This document shows, piece after piece, positions 24,451 to 35,591 of a DNA stretch of 64,000 nt. The notes below the pieces were generated by a model. That model was given only the letters and a program-made list of their open reading frames with translations, was not told the origin of the DNA and did not search any database. Made by a program: the position numbers and the translations under genes. This stretch comes from Nemania diffusa (Eukaryota > Ascomycota > Sordariomycetes > Xylariales > Xylariaceae): assembly GCA_038501195.1 (NCBI GenBank), contig JBBPUQ010000006.1, positions 1,364,001 through 1,428,000 on the forward strand, in the 5' to 3' direction. Position 1 is the first letter of the stretch. Each line of letters opens with the position of its first letter.

Positions 24451-26201
24451 CATACTACAGCATAGGTAGTACATGGCATGCTATAAGTACATAGCATGAT
24501 GCATTTGCGTCGTAAACGCGAACCTCGATCCACACCCAACCAACGGATGTCGGTCGTGAGGAATTTTCACAGCCCGGTGTGACGGCTGAAGCAGGTCCCC
24601 TATTCTCTCGACATCTACATACGCGTAGACCTATGCATATGTACGCCGTATGCGTAGTATATGCGTAGTATACACGAGTTACACTGCCTATACCATGGTG
24701 CTATCCAATTCACTGCCTACGCCAAGGTGAGGTGAGACAGTGCCGGCATATAGCCTCCTCTAGACAGCTTTGCAATGCATTGTTTATGGACATTGTGTGC
24801 AAAATAGGTATCTTGAATACGGAGTTATGGCTGAGAATAGTCCTGAGAGCAAGCGGCAAATCCTATTTGTTAGCGCGCGCCACGGCAAAGAAAGACCTGC
24901 ATGCTTGGTGTAAATACATACTTACACTACGCCGAGACTATGCATACACAGGAGCAGACAACTAAATTAACCCAATCCCTATGTCAGGCTAACCACGTGA
25001 TGAATACATAAATCCCCAAGTAATACGGTATTCGTCGGTGTATACACATACGTGTAAGTTGGTAGCGTATGTACTTACAGACTGTCGGCATGCGGGTAGT
25101 GCTTATGCCCCTGAATTAGTAACAGTCACGGTATATGGAATTCCTCTGCACTGGCTGCCCAGACTCTTCCACACCCACAGATTGATAAAAAATCTGCTCC
25201 AACAGAGCCACTACAACTGTCGTATTACATTTATTTCTGGCGTCGAAATGAAACACTGCACGGCCGCCCAAGATACGAACTTTTTTGGTTATTTTGAGCG
25301 ATAATCTGGGTACATACCCAAACATTGGGCAATACGGAGTGTTCCGGGGCCTGCAATGCACTCAATCACTAGAATCTTTCAACGTATCTGAGTCTAGAAC
25401 TTACCGTAACCCACCTATCTCCACAAGACAGCTGTAAATTTGGCGGTAAATTTTACCCTCGGGATTAGGTAGATATGCACCTGTCTAGGTATCTATGTAA
25501 ATTCTAAACAACAAGCCATTCTACAGAAACCCGCGGAGTAGATAGCTTATCTTGTAAGTTAACGCTGGTAAACAGGGCTACACGATACCTACCGTATCTT
25601 TAGCCACGCTAGTAGCCACACTATAAGCAAGTATCAAGCCACAAAATATTGGCTAGCTCAAATAATAATCCCATATAGCTAGGTACTTACCTGCCTGGTA
25701 AGCAACTAGCTACATCCTCGAACCTACCTCCTAAATATCTAACACAACTTATTACTATCAAAAGATTTCTGCAATTACCGATGTATTGTTTATTTGAAAT
25801 TAGGTTCGGTTTATTTTCTTTCTCGGCCAACAGAGCCAATTTCAGCAGTCGTCACACAAGCCTTGTCCAGGAAGCCTGCCGGACAACCGAACAGCCTACC
25901 TGAGAGAACAACCCAACATAGTTGTATCTTATGCCGATTCATTCCAGCCCGCAAGAGAACCTACATGTGTACTCGCGAGGTAGGAAGGAATGAAGGATCT
26001 AGGACGTGACACCGCTCATGCGGACTCATTGGGATACGAACGGGGGCAAAGGCTCGATAAGGCAAGTGTGTGCCTGCGGCACGTTCTGGAATACACTCTA
26101 CACCATACACTACGACCAGTCGATACCACCCGCCTGCTATAGGGATGTGATATCGGCAGTCCAGAATCTGTAAATGCCCTCACTTATGGTAGGTGCTGCT
26201 G

Positions 26202-26231
26202 TGCTGTGCTGTCTGGTGGTACAGCACAGCA
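26202..26231. repeat. Perfect 11-bp inverted repeat (hairpin)
   Basis: TGCTGTGCTGT at 26202-26212 is matched by ACAGCACAGCA at 26221-26231 with an 8-nt loop. No gene end lies close enough to call it a terminator. Confidence 0.65.
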
Positions 26232-26570
26232 TGCACTCTAAACATAACATACGAAGTGGCAGGGGCTACGGCACTGAGCTGAGCAACCACGCACATACTT
26301 ACCTACTAGGTAGGCGCCTGGTAGTCTAGTTCGTCCCTGTCAAACGGTAAGGGCTTGGATCATGTTCCAAAACACTTGTTTAGGTACAGTTTAGGTACAG
26401 AATACACTTGGTAAGTAGTGTATCTAACAGCTTGAAGGCCTACTCTCTTCGTTTTAGCATCAACCAAAATTGCTAGGCATTGCACTCGTTCACCTGCCAT
26501 CAAGCAGTAATTCCCTGCATTAGGTATCTAATTAAGAAGTCCTCGTTGTCTCGTTGTGACAACCATCAAT

Positions 26571-27234
26571 ATGTGCCCCGGCATGCTCATTGACCAGGAA
26601 GGGTCGGAATCCGATGAATACGTCGAGGACGAGCGTCACGGAAGCATGCGCGCCGGAGTCAGCACATTTAGCGATTTCTTTAATATCGATCCCTTAGTCG
26701 AAGATTCCCCCGCCGAAATAAATGGTCACGCAGTGCAGCGACCCGAACACCCCGGCCAGGCGTCTCTCACAAATGGCAGTAGGGTCGACGAGCTAGGTGA
26801 CCGGCCTCGTCAGAGCCCGCGTGGACTCCGGGCCCGACAACTTACCGAAGAGGTTCATCGTGACATAGACGAAGTAGCTGCTCGTCGTGGCCGGTAGGTT
26901 ATAAAATACGGTTGCTTGCTTGTGTGTCTGTTCTCCCTGTTTGCTGATTGGTTTGCCCCATAGATTCTATATACCAAACCGTATCATGAGAACACCAAAC
27001 TCTTCAGTCGACGAAAGGGGCACGCACAGCCAGAGACTTCGCAATGGCACACTCAACATTCAATCACTTATTCAACTACGACTTACGCCTCTCCTTACCA
27101 TACTACGGCAACATATATCCCGTCCGCCATCACTAACATCCCGTTCTTCTAGAGTTTCCGCGGATGAAATTGCGATATCGTCCATTATAACATATCTACA
27201 AATAGCCATGACACTATCACATGCGCTCTCATAA
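26571..27234 (+). CDS. Hypothetical protein, two-exon model
   Basis: I do not recognise this protein. From ATG 26571 the frame runs to 26893, then an intron with GTAGGT donor, a CTGAT-like branch site and CCATAG acceptor leads to exon 26964..27234; phases match and the join gives 197 residues. The N-terminal part is acidic (SESDEYVEDERHGS), the middle charged (RQLTEEVHRDIDEVAARRGR), and exon 2 is basic and Ser/Leu-rich without a clear domain. The clean intron and higher GC of exon 1 favour coding, but the lack of known motifs and the position in a gene-poor tract leave it uncertain. Exon 2 could be wrong. Confidence 0.35.
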
Positions 27235-27676
27235 ACTCTTTAGTCTGATGAGATAAGGGCGTGTTTGTAGGGGTGGCCGCCAAACACATCTCACTAGGCA
27301 GACCTGATCAAGAGGATGCCATTCATCCTAAACCCCTTGGCACGGTTGAGAGTTATATTTGAAGCGATCGCCATAGCGTTAGACATATGCGATAACGAGT
27401 AGTGCTTCGACGTGGTGACTATGGTCCAGAGCCTATTTGCCCTACAACAGCTATATAGGGTGGTAGTATAATATCTAAAGCGTGAACTATCTACATTTCT
27501 AATACCTTGCCTGTCTTGCTCTATATGGATTCTCAGTGATTTCCCCTAATAGGAAGTTTCTACGCTGTGTATGGAATGCGAAATGTAACAGGCCGAGATA
27601 GGAAGGACCCTCGTCCAAAAATACCCATGGAGGCTACATGGTTTGGCGATATGCAGGGTCCTGAACTGACAGCCTT
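27235..27676. other. Short intergenic stretch
   Basis: Convergent 3' flanks of the hypothetical gene and the DJ-1/PfpI gene. I see no feature in it. Confidence 0.4.
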
Positions 27677-28563
27677 TCAAGCGAAAGGATCATCGCTAGC
27701 GCTGGGATTCCGCACGTATTCGGCGATGTCGGCAAGGCGCTTTGCCGTCTCCTCGCCGTACTGGTCCCCGATGAAGGCGAACATGAGGTCGATCCCTGCC
27801 GACACGCCAGAGGACTATGTGATCACCGTATTAGTTACAGTCGACAGCCTCCTCGGTTTGCTTAGGCATGGCCAATCCTAGATATAGGTAGGAAAGGCAC
27901 TGCCCCAACACATTACACAATAACCATATACTAGAAGATTAGGGGAAGAAGCTTTTATACACACCGTCCAAATGTTCCCGTCAACAACCCATCGTGCCTT
28001 GCGCACCCAGTGGACAGCCGGGCCCTGGGCAATTACCTATATCCAATGTTGTTAGACATGACCAAGTATACCTTTACCCGAACTAAAAGCGGCCGGGTGG
28101 GAGACTAGGACTCAACCCAACCTACCCATTCCCAACTCCTCTTATTCGACGTAGCCCTCCTCCCATCGAGCACCCCGGACTGCGCAACTATGGCGCTGCC
28201 GGTACACACCGTCAGCAGGAACCGCAGCTTCGGAAACACCCTGCGCACGAAGGCCGCGACGGGCGCGGCGACGGCGTCGTCCCGCGCCCCGAGCCCGCCC
28301 GGCACGAGCAGGACCTCGATGTCCGCCGGGCAGTCGGCGAAGGTGTGCGTCGGCACCACGCTCTGCCCGATGCGGCCGGCCGGGCCGTCATCGGCCCTCG
28401 TGCTCACGGGCTCCAGGGTCGCGGCGAGGGTTGTGAACTCTAGGGGGGTGATCCGCGAGAGGTTGTTTAAGATATCGAGGGGCCCGAAGACGTCGAGCGC
28501 TTGGAACCCGGGGAAGAGCACCACGCCGAATTTCGTGGGGGGTTGCTTGTCCTGGCCTGACAT
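27677..28563 (-). CDS. DJ-1/PfpI (class I GATase-like) family protein
   Basis: Three exons (28126..28563, 27965..28036, 27677..27814) encode 215 residues; introns are 89 and 150 nt with GTAGGT and GTGTGT donors and ATATAG and ACATAG acceptors, all joining in phase 0. The fold markers are present: FGVVLFPGFQALDVFGPLD near the start, VLLVPGG, and a nucleophile elbow LTVCTGS with Cys120, then RRATSNKRSW. Exon 2 gives VHWVRKARWVVDGNIWT and exon 3 SSGVSAGIDLMFAFIGDQYG, the usual DJ-1/PfpI C-terminal half. The subgroup resembles isonitrile-hydratase-like and ThiJ/PfpI proteins; the actual substrate is unknown. The length is normal. It is isolated in the gene-poor island. The first exon is GC-rich, unlike its surroundings. 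Confidence 0.9.
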
Positions 28564-29415
28564 CTCGCCCTCCGTATGGGTTGGCGGTGTAAGTTAATAG
28601 GTAGGTTAGGGAAGATGGGGTTTCCAACTAATGGGATGTTACACGTATGTTTCTCTCGGGAGGTCCCGGCGCCACAGATTCGAGGCAATTAAATAGGCGT
28701 GATATTTGTCTGGACGTTGAATATGCGCATTGGCGGACCCGGTGTCACTCATCGACCGAATCGCGTTCTCTCCGATAGCCCTCGGAGAATTCATGCATAG
28801 TGAAGGGCTTGGCGGCGGGCTTGGAGCGGAGGCACCACGCCTAATGGCCTCCGGGAGGCTTCGTAAGCTGCATATGCGTAACCAACAGCATTGTCTCAGT
28901 CATGTAAGTCTTAGATCCATCATCCGGCCCGGACCGGCCCGTCGCGATTTTAATAAGCATATAAATCATCCGACTAGTCATGCATAAGAACAGCTATTAA
29001 GAATGCATAGAATACTAGACCAGAGGGTTTCCCGTTCATGACACTTATTCTTCTTCAATCTAATGTACGCGTATGTATGAGCTCTGGGGTTTTCTTTAGT
29101 CCATGGCCTGAGGTGGCATGATTAAAAACATGCGAGTCCGTGAGTATTCCCCTTCGACCAGCATCTTCGTCGACGAGTTATTCTTCACAACTCGCTCGCA
29201 ATTGCATCGCATAAAACCCTCCAATGCACATACTAATACCTACTGAGAAGGTGAAGAAAAAAACCAACAACGATCGCAGGGTATCGAGTCGACGACACAC
29301 TCGTCTAGGCCCCCCAAGCTGGAACAATTAGTCCCTGCTTTGTGGAGTTGGACGCAGATGAGGGGTTAGGTTGGGCACTCAGAGTCCACTACCCTTGACG
29401 ATGAATCGTCGCGTC

Positions 29416-29487
29416 CCCCGGATTGGGTGAACAGCACCTCGCGTGAATACGGGGTGAACAAGCCACCGATGTGATTCCAATCCGGGG
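29416..29487. repeat. Inverted repeat CCCCGGATTGG / CCAATCCGGGG
   Basis: Perfect 11-bp arms separated by 50 bp; the loop holds a GGGTGAACA word twice. It may be a relic terminal repeat or chance. Confidence 0.5.
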
Positions 29488-29859
29488 CTTGGTGCCGTAG
29501 TGTGCGTTGGCTCCGAGGTCGCTGGGCCACATTGACCAATCCGACTACAGAAGATGTGTATCGTCGAAACCCTCACCACAGCCGATTCGTCGCAAGAACC
29601 CAGGTCGGTCGGCGTGTCGTTGCCTAGGTATTATGCCCGAACATGGCCTGGACGCTAAAATGCTGCTAGCTCGCGATTGCTACTCCCATGAACCTGGACG
29701 TTCGCCACCATCATCAAATAGCACGAGACTGGGAGATTGGGGAAATTGACAGGAAGACTAGATACAGTACGAGACAAGTTCGCCAGCATTACGGCGTTAC
29801 CGAGGCTTTGGTTAAAGTTAAGTCAGCCGCGAAATTAGTCATTTTAAGAACAGCCAAGG

Positions 29860-29892
<33 letters not shown>
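29860..29892 (+). repeat. 33-nt poly(A) run
   Basis: Thirty-three consecutive A residues follow CAGCCAAGG. It could be the tail of a retroposed sequence lying to the left, or simple slippage. I see no clear target-site duplication. Confidence 0.8.
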
Positions 29893-29894
<2 letters not shown>

Positions 29895-30665
29895 AGGCAG
29901 AAAACTGGCGAGCAGCCACAGCCCACAGCGCGAAATTCATAACGAACTGGCAACTCACAGTACACCGGCCTTTGTGCTTTAAGAAGCCGGACACGACCTC
30001 GTGGTGACTCACACTTAAGCTATTCTCACCGGTGTGCGCGGTGAGGGCCTCGGCTTGAATATTTTGTAGGTCACACTGGGTGTCAGCGCCAGGAACAGCA
30101 ACAGGCCCCCCACGGCTAAACGACACCGGGATCCGGATCCGTGTATGATCTTCAGCAAATGACCTTGACATGTCATCTCGGCTGATCTGATCACCCAACC
30201 AGCCGGCTCTGCCACGTGACAGTGTGACATCACAATCGGCACGAATCACAACGAGGACATTGGCTGACGAGCCCGACGATGCCGCGCCTCTAGGTATAGT
30301 GCGTGACGGAAGTGTGAAGTCGTGGCTTGATGGGCGTTTCCCACCCTGCCTTGGCACCCAAATCACCCAGGTTCAACCGGGATTAGGGCTGAGCGGTGTG
30401 CCCAGGAAACCTAATTGTCTAGCTGAGAATCTTGCGGTCAATCACAATCTTCAAGGGAAAATAATTACATGACCCTTGTCCTGCGAAATATATATAACGT
30501 ACCGAAGCAGCCACCAGAGAAACGGCCTTCTACAGTTGTTCTAGAAAACCTATCACCTATTCGCCGATTGTACCCACACACTCTCTATAACTTTAACCCT
30601 TTGCGGCCCAAACCAAACCTACCCTGTCATATAAAGTGGGATTTTAGAATCCGCAGTTCGCAGTC

Positions 30666-31013
30666 ATGAAGGAAATGTTAATTCTGTACTACCGAACTCT
30701 CGCCGCCGCATCAGATATTCCCACTCCACCTTCTGATAATTCAAAATGGGACAATACAGACACGGGTTCAGACCCTGATAACACCTCACCTCGGTCATCC
30801 CTCACAGCCGAAGCACCTGCTCCAGTCACCTCAAGACCAACCACACGACCTCGTCCACAAAAACGTACCCCATCGAGTTCTATTCGAATCGTGGTGCCTC
30901 GGCGTGAGGCACCTAGATTCAGGCTCTCGGACTGGTCCCCTACATCAATCTCTTTTGGCAATGTCTTCTCAAAGCGCGTGCCGCCACCTCGGCCGGCCGT
31001 GGCAGCCAGGTAG
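30666..31013 (+). CDS. Hypothetical Pro/Ser/Thr-rich protein
   Basis: An ATG-started frame of 115 residues that I do not recognise. It is rich in Ser, Thr and Pro (SPRSSLTAEAPAPVTSRPTT) with a basic stretch near the end and no signal peptide or domain. A TATAAA-like element lies about 35 bp before the ATG. It may be a short gene, a 5' exon of a longer one, or chance. Confidence 0.25.
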   Translation: MKEMLILYYRTLAAASDIPTPPSDNSKWDNTDTGSDPDNTSPRSSLTAEAPAPVTSRPTTRPRPQKRTPSSSIRIVVPRREAPRFRLSDWSPTSISFGNVFSKRVPPPRPAVAAR

Positions 31014-34000
31014 CTACGTACATGAGCATCGGCGGCCTCTAGGTTCGTGCTCCCGGAGTGGGTGTCGGCAGCGTTGTCGTCGGCCGGAAAGACGAGATGC
31101 TGCTGCTACTACTATACCTTAAAAGCATCGAGACTTACTACGACTATATCCTATATCTACTCGGTAGGGGAGAGGGCGCGCCGGAACAGCTATACAGTTC
31201 GATGATATCTGAGAAGTGGTGCGGGAGCTATTACGAGGATCAGAAACGGTCCTATCGAAGAGTAGGGAGGAAGGCGGGTGTGGATGGTCAGCGCGTGGTT
31301 TTGTCTCTTTATGTCGTTTAATACTACCGGGGTGTGGTACGAGCTATGAAGAGCACTGCTGCGATGGGTTGGGATACGTTTCATGATATAATACCAATGA
31401 TACGCTAGGGAGGAACCGAGGAGTTACTGGAACAGAGTTACATAAAATTAATAGTACGCGAGTACAAACATATGGGTCTATAACCCCCGCGATATACAAG
31501 GAAGCATGCAGGGACACCGTAGATACAATAAAAACCTTACACTGACAGGCGCCGTTCGTTGAGACTTCAGGCGCGCCCAGAGAATTGACTTTAGATCCAG
31601 TTGTATTGCACTATAAATGAGCACAGCAACTCAAGTCGGCATCAGATAATCGCTATCGAGATGGGCCAGATGCGGCACTATGACCAATGCTACATATTTC
31701 CCGTCGCTGCCCTCATGCCACAAATACAGACAGACATAACCTCAACTTGTTACGCCTCAAAAATACAAAATAAGCACAGACCCTCGGGCCGTTTCGAACT
31801 CTGGCTCGCGAGGTAATACCAGACGATATGATCACCTGCAGAAGAACTTCGTCAGGAAGGTTGACCACACAGCTCACCTATTAGAAAAAGCTGGCCCAAG
31901 TGGTATCCGATTTGCCAGGTGGTCCTGTCTCTGGGGGAAACCGATGACCCCTAAACATCTAACCCTGGGCTAGCTCATGTCTTCTATGCCACACTCTTTA
32001 ACGCGAATAGCCGTAACCCTAAGGAATTTAAGACAAAGGGAGACAATGATACGTTCCTTCTTTGGCCGGCTAGGCTTTCTCAACTTCCCCGTGCAAGGAG
32101 GATGGAGATAGTGATATTGGCTTCGCAGTGAGCCTGAGAGCTTGATGGCTGAGATGACCGTGCCAAGATTCTCAAGGTAGATATCGATCGCGGAACAGCG
32201 GCTAAAGCAGCGAGAGGTATGGGCAAAGCTGTGGGGAAAAAGTATATGATTATGTCGCGAAGTCATGAACGATATTTTTATAGACCGGAAAACTCTGGAA
32301 GTGTCAGTACAAGTGCTGTTTCTATAGGCTCGACCTAACAACTCACTTTCGGAAAAGGATCCACGATGGGTCACCCGCTCAAGGTAGAAGTGAGTTTGAC
32401 ATGGAGATGGTACGTTCGGTTGAAATGTGACCTGACATTGGGGATCGCCCGCACGCCTCGCCAAGCATGCAACAATTATTGAGTTCTAGTGGTTTAGAGT
32501 CGTCGAAGTCTAACGATTCAATGAGCGGGAAATTTGGAGATAGGTTAGAGAGTAAATGTCTTTGAACTTACCTATACAAGAACTTTATTCATAAGAATCG
32601 TGATACTTGCAAATTTTGCCAAAATGCACTAGAAGGGTTTGAGTCGCAGAACAAACGTTTAGGCACCTTAGCTATCATCGCATACGGCGTATCGTAATAT
32701 TTGGAGTTAATCGTCCCCTTTGATCCGAAATGAGTATAGGAAGAATCGGGTCTGCTACTGCAATTGGCATTCGAATTGATAAAGCTTTGAGTTGGCGAAG
32801 GGGTATTTGGAAATAAGAAGCAGTCTCGGGAAACTGCACAGTACTAACGACACCTAGTTACTAGGCCCGGTGTTTGGAAGCATTGAAGTCTGACTGTTTG
32901 TCGCCGGAAATTATATAGAAAGTAATTGTTTCTGAAGTGAGCAGATGGAATCGCGTTTGCTACTATTGGTATTCTAATTGTTGTTTTGGGTAAACAAACA
33001 AGGAGAAACCGGGCTTTAAATAGTCAAAATATTTAGAGTTTCCCCATCGGGCTATCAGTTGAGAACGCACCCGGTAGGCACGACCGTATTATTTAAGTTA
33101 ATTCATGATGTAAACTAGAAATTGCCTGAAGTTTAAACTGCAATGAGACAACCAGTCCCTCCCCGGCGAGTGCTTGTGCTTTCTTCGGATATGACTGCAG
33201 AAACTGGCACTAAGTGAAATATATCCAGTATGAACTCTTAAGGTATGAGAGATTATAGTAGGTTATTAAGGCTGATTGTTACTCTGAGTTAAGATAGTAT
33301 ATTATATCAAACTATCTTAAGATCATAACGGCATTTACAACTTTAGGATATATAATACGCTCACTCTGAAACCGGATAGTTTGGCTATCGTTAAGTATCT
33401 GATAACGACCTTGAAGCGCAGAGCTGTCCTAATGTCACTTCCATCTACAGATTGTAAACTCTAGAAAGCCCTCTTGCTACTCCATGACAATAAACTTTAA
33501 GGTATACAAGGGTGGTAGGGAAGGGGATACATACCTAGGCAATGGGGTAACTGACGGGGTCCGTTCAAAGCTTTGACTGAACTTTAATAGTTCCCGTCGA
33601 AGCTTATAGTTAATTTTTAAAATCGACTGGCAAGCGCAATAGAGATCTATCCGTATGTTGTGCGGAAGGGCTGCCTCTCTAAGTGTTTTATAGTGACTAG
33701 GTACTCTCTTCCGCCGGGCTCGTACTACGAAGCCTGCTAAGTGGTATTGAGATTGCCCTGACACGTGAGGTCGTTTAGCCTGAGAACCTTCTCGTTGCTT
33801 AGTAGAACGCCGTTTATAGAAGTACAAGCGACCCGGAAACGTAACTGTAATATTTCTAGAATAGACATTAACCTGAAGTATAATCACAAAAGTATTGTTA
33901 TATCTCTAGGAAACTGCGACTATTGTTGTCTGTTGTGAGATACGATTTATTAAAGTTTTCAGCTGTTAGAGATGTTATAGTTATTACTAATATGCTTATT

Positions 34001-35267
34001 TAGAGTTTGATGATGTGATTGGTGATATGGTTGGTTTAAGCTTTCAGGGAGCGGGAGTGTAATTGAATATGGTCGCACCTAACACAAATGAAGTCGAATA
34101 ATGTAAAGTAATAGCAAGCTGTCGTACAAACCTAATCACTAAGGCGAACAGAAGGAGAAGCAAACACCACACAATAGCCCGGAGGCTCAGTTGCTCGCGG
34201 TTGAATTTATCAACTACGTGGCTGGGCGAGATTAGAAAAACTAGCGATATCAACTCTAGTTTAAAATACAACAATACTAAGATGTAATTCGCCTCGAGAG
34301 GAACTCGTATCTGATTGCTCGTAGTATAATTGTCTGCCTATAGGGGAGGTTGTATTATCGTAACTACTACTGTGCGTGATCTATTCACAACATATGATGT
34401 AGCTTCTATGTGACCTATTGAAACTACAATAGGGGGTTAGAGATACTTGGTATTTCGGCAGGCTCTAAGTGCTGGGTCGTAGTCCTTCGACATCTGCTAC
34501 AATTCACTCGTTTACTTGCGGCCCTCTTCTGCTGCTGGTAGGATCTGAATACAAACATATCTACTCATATTCTAACTCCTTTAATTTGAAGCTCGTAGAA
34601 TGATTCGGAGCATTTGATGTATGACAACTGATGATCCTCGCACTTGGTGTACTGTAGGGATGCAAAATAGACATTGAGCGCGTGCTCTGGCCATCGGCAA
34701 GGTTACCTAGAAAGCAAAAGACCTACATATTCGTATAAGGCTCCGTGGTGGGGGTGCGTGCTAGGGCCGCCTTCCAGCCGCCGGTAAATCAATGTTAAGG
34801 CTGGAACCTCGCATATGCTCAACTAGGTTTGTTATCCTAGCATCTATTGTGGTATTGGTCGTTGATTCTCGCGGCGCGCATTAGCTCTAGGCATGAATGA
34901 ATAGCCCGTTCAACGACGTGGGCGGTTCCTGGCGGTCAGGCACCCGAAGGCGAATCGTTGGGATACTCGAACAGGTACAACGGGACGCGCCGCATCGAAG
35001 TAAGTATTCATGATGGTATTGGCGGGCGTCTAATGAGACCCCAGCAATATATTTATTGCTCGAAGCGGCTGAAGGGTAAGACCAATCAATACCTAGTTTA
35101 GCTAATCATAGTTAAGCCTACTATATGGGTTCGAGAGACGCGAGCTTATGCCTATGCCCGTAGAAGCTTATTGTGATTCCGAGCGGGCCAACGAGTTTCT
35201 CAATTAAATCCGTGGTAATCTTTCCCTCTTTCGCGGATTTGGACAATAGGCCGCTTTATCTGTCCGC
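31014..35267. other. Gene-poor stretch with decayed repeats
   Basis: Longer open frames on the minus strand (31970-32464, 33477-33887, 34044-34274) begin at TTG or GTG, lack an ATG near the start and match no family I know. Between 32.5 and 33.0 kb related segments recur with mostly C/T differences, suggesting a decayed repeat. The rest shows nothing I can name. Confidence 0.4.
32727..32980. repeat. Diverged direct repeat pair, about 50 bp each
   Basis: Copy A (32727-32778) and copy B (32934-32980) share the order GAAxTGAG, GAATCGsGT, TGCTACT and ATTGGyATTC with short indels. Several differences are C to T. A weaker third similarity lies near 32500-32560. Confidence 0.5.
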
Positions 35268-35591
35268 ATGCTTACTGCCGGCTCCTACCAATGCAGAGCA
35301 GTGTCCGGTCAATCGTCACGATTGTGCGTGACAGGGTACAGTGGACCTTTTGGACCGACAAAGCTATGCATCATCGTAAGGCTTGAGAGCTGCAGATTCC
35401 CCCTGCATATGAAGATTTGGGAACCGGCAGCTATGTACGTACAGCGCTGGATCTACGCTACCTATACGCGAGATGCCTTGTGATCTTCGATGAGAACCGG
35501 AGAGCTTGGGAGCAAGGTTCGAGATAAAGGGAGATTTGATGCTACGCAGCTTGCCCTGGGAGCTGATGGTGCGTTAATTAGCATCTTATAG
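35268..35591 (+). pseudogene. Possible decayed ORF with in-frame TGA
   Basis: From ATG 35268 a frame runs 71 codons to a TGA at 35481 and then stays open another 35 codons to TAG at 35589. The second part (ELGSKVRDKGRFDATQLALG) looks protein-like. I recognise no family, so this may be a gene fragment or coincidence. Confidence 0.2.

Larger units (their letters stand above)
19918..26570. other. Gene-poor stretch rich in TACATA and CCTA/TAGG short repeats
   Basis: About 6.6 kb with no supported gene besides the hydrophobin promoter. An ATG-started minus-strand frame at 20359-20715 (118 codons) has no family features; I leave it uncalled. Tetranucleotide tracts of TACA/TGTA occur at about 22035, 22425-22460, 22560-22605 and 23060, and TACCTACC words recur. 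A CAG run lies at about 24430-24450. There is an 11-bp perfect hairpin at 26202-26231. Confidence 0.5.
28564..30665. other. Gene-free stretch with inverted repeat and long A-run
   Basis: I see no supported gene in 2.1 kb. Notable items are an 11-bp inverted repeat at 29416-29426 / 29477-29487 and a 33-nt A-run at 29860-29892. Short frames here lack family features. Confidence 0.45.

Noticed and set aside
28190..28597. 135-codon frame opposite the DJ-1/PfpI gene
   Set aside because: It is an antisense shadow of a GC-rich exon.
31970..32464. 164-codon minus-strand frame
   Set aside because: It starts at TTG, the composition is not protein-like and no motif is recognisable.
33477..33887. 136-codon minus-strand frame
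   Set aside because: It starts at GTG with no ATG except at the very end; probably chance.
34044..34274. Hydrophobic minus-strand frame with an apparent membrane segment
   Set aside because: No ATG start and AT-rich sequence easily gives Leu/Ile/Phe runs.
34470..35050. Possible ribosomal RNA fragment
   Set aside because: A few words look rRNA-like, but no continuous conserved rRNA segment is present.
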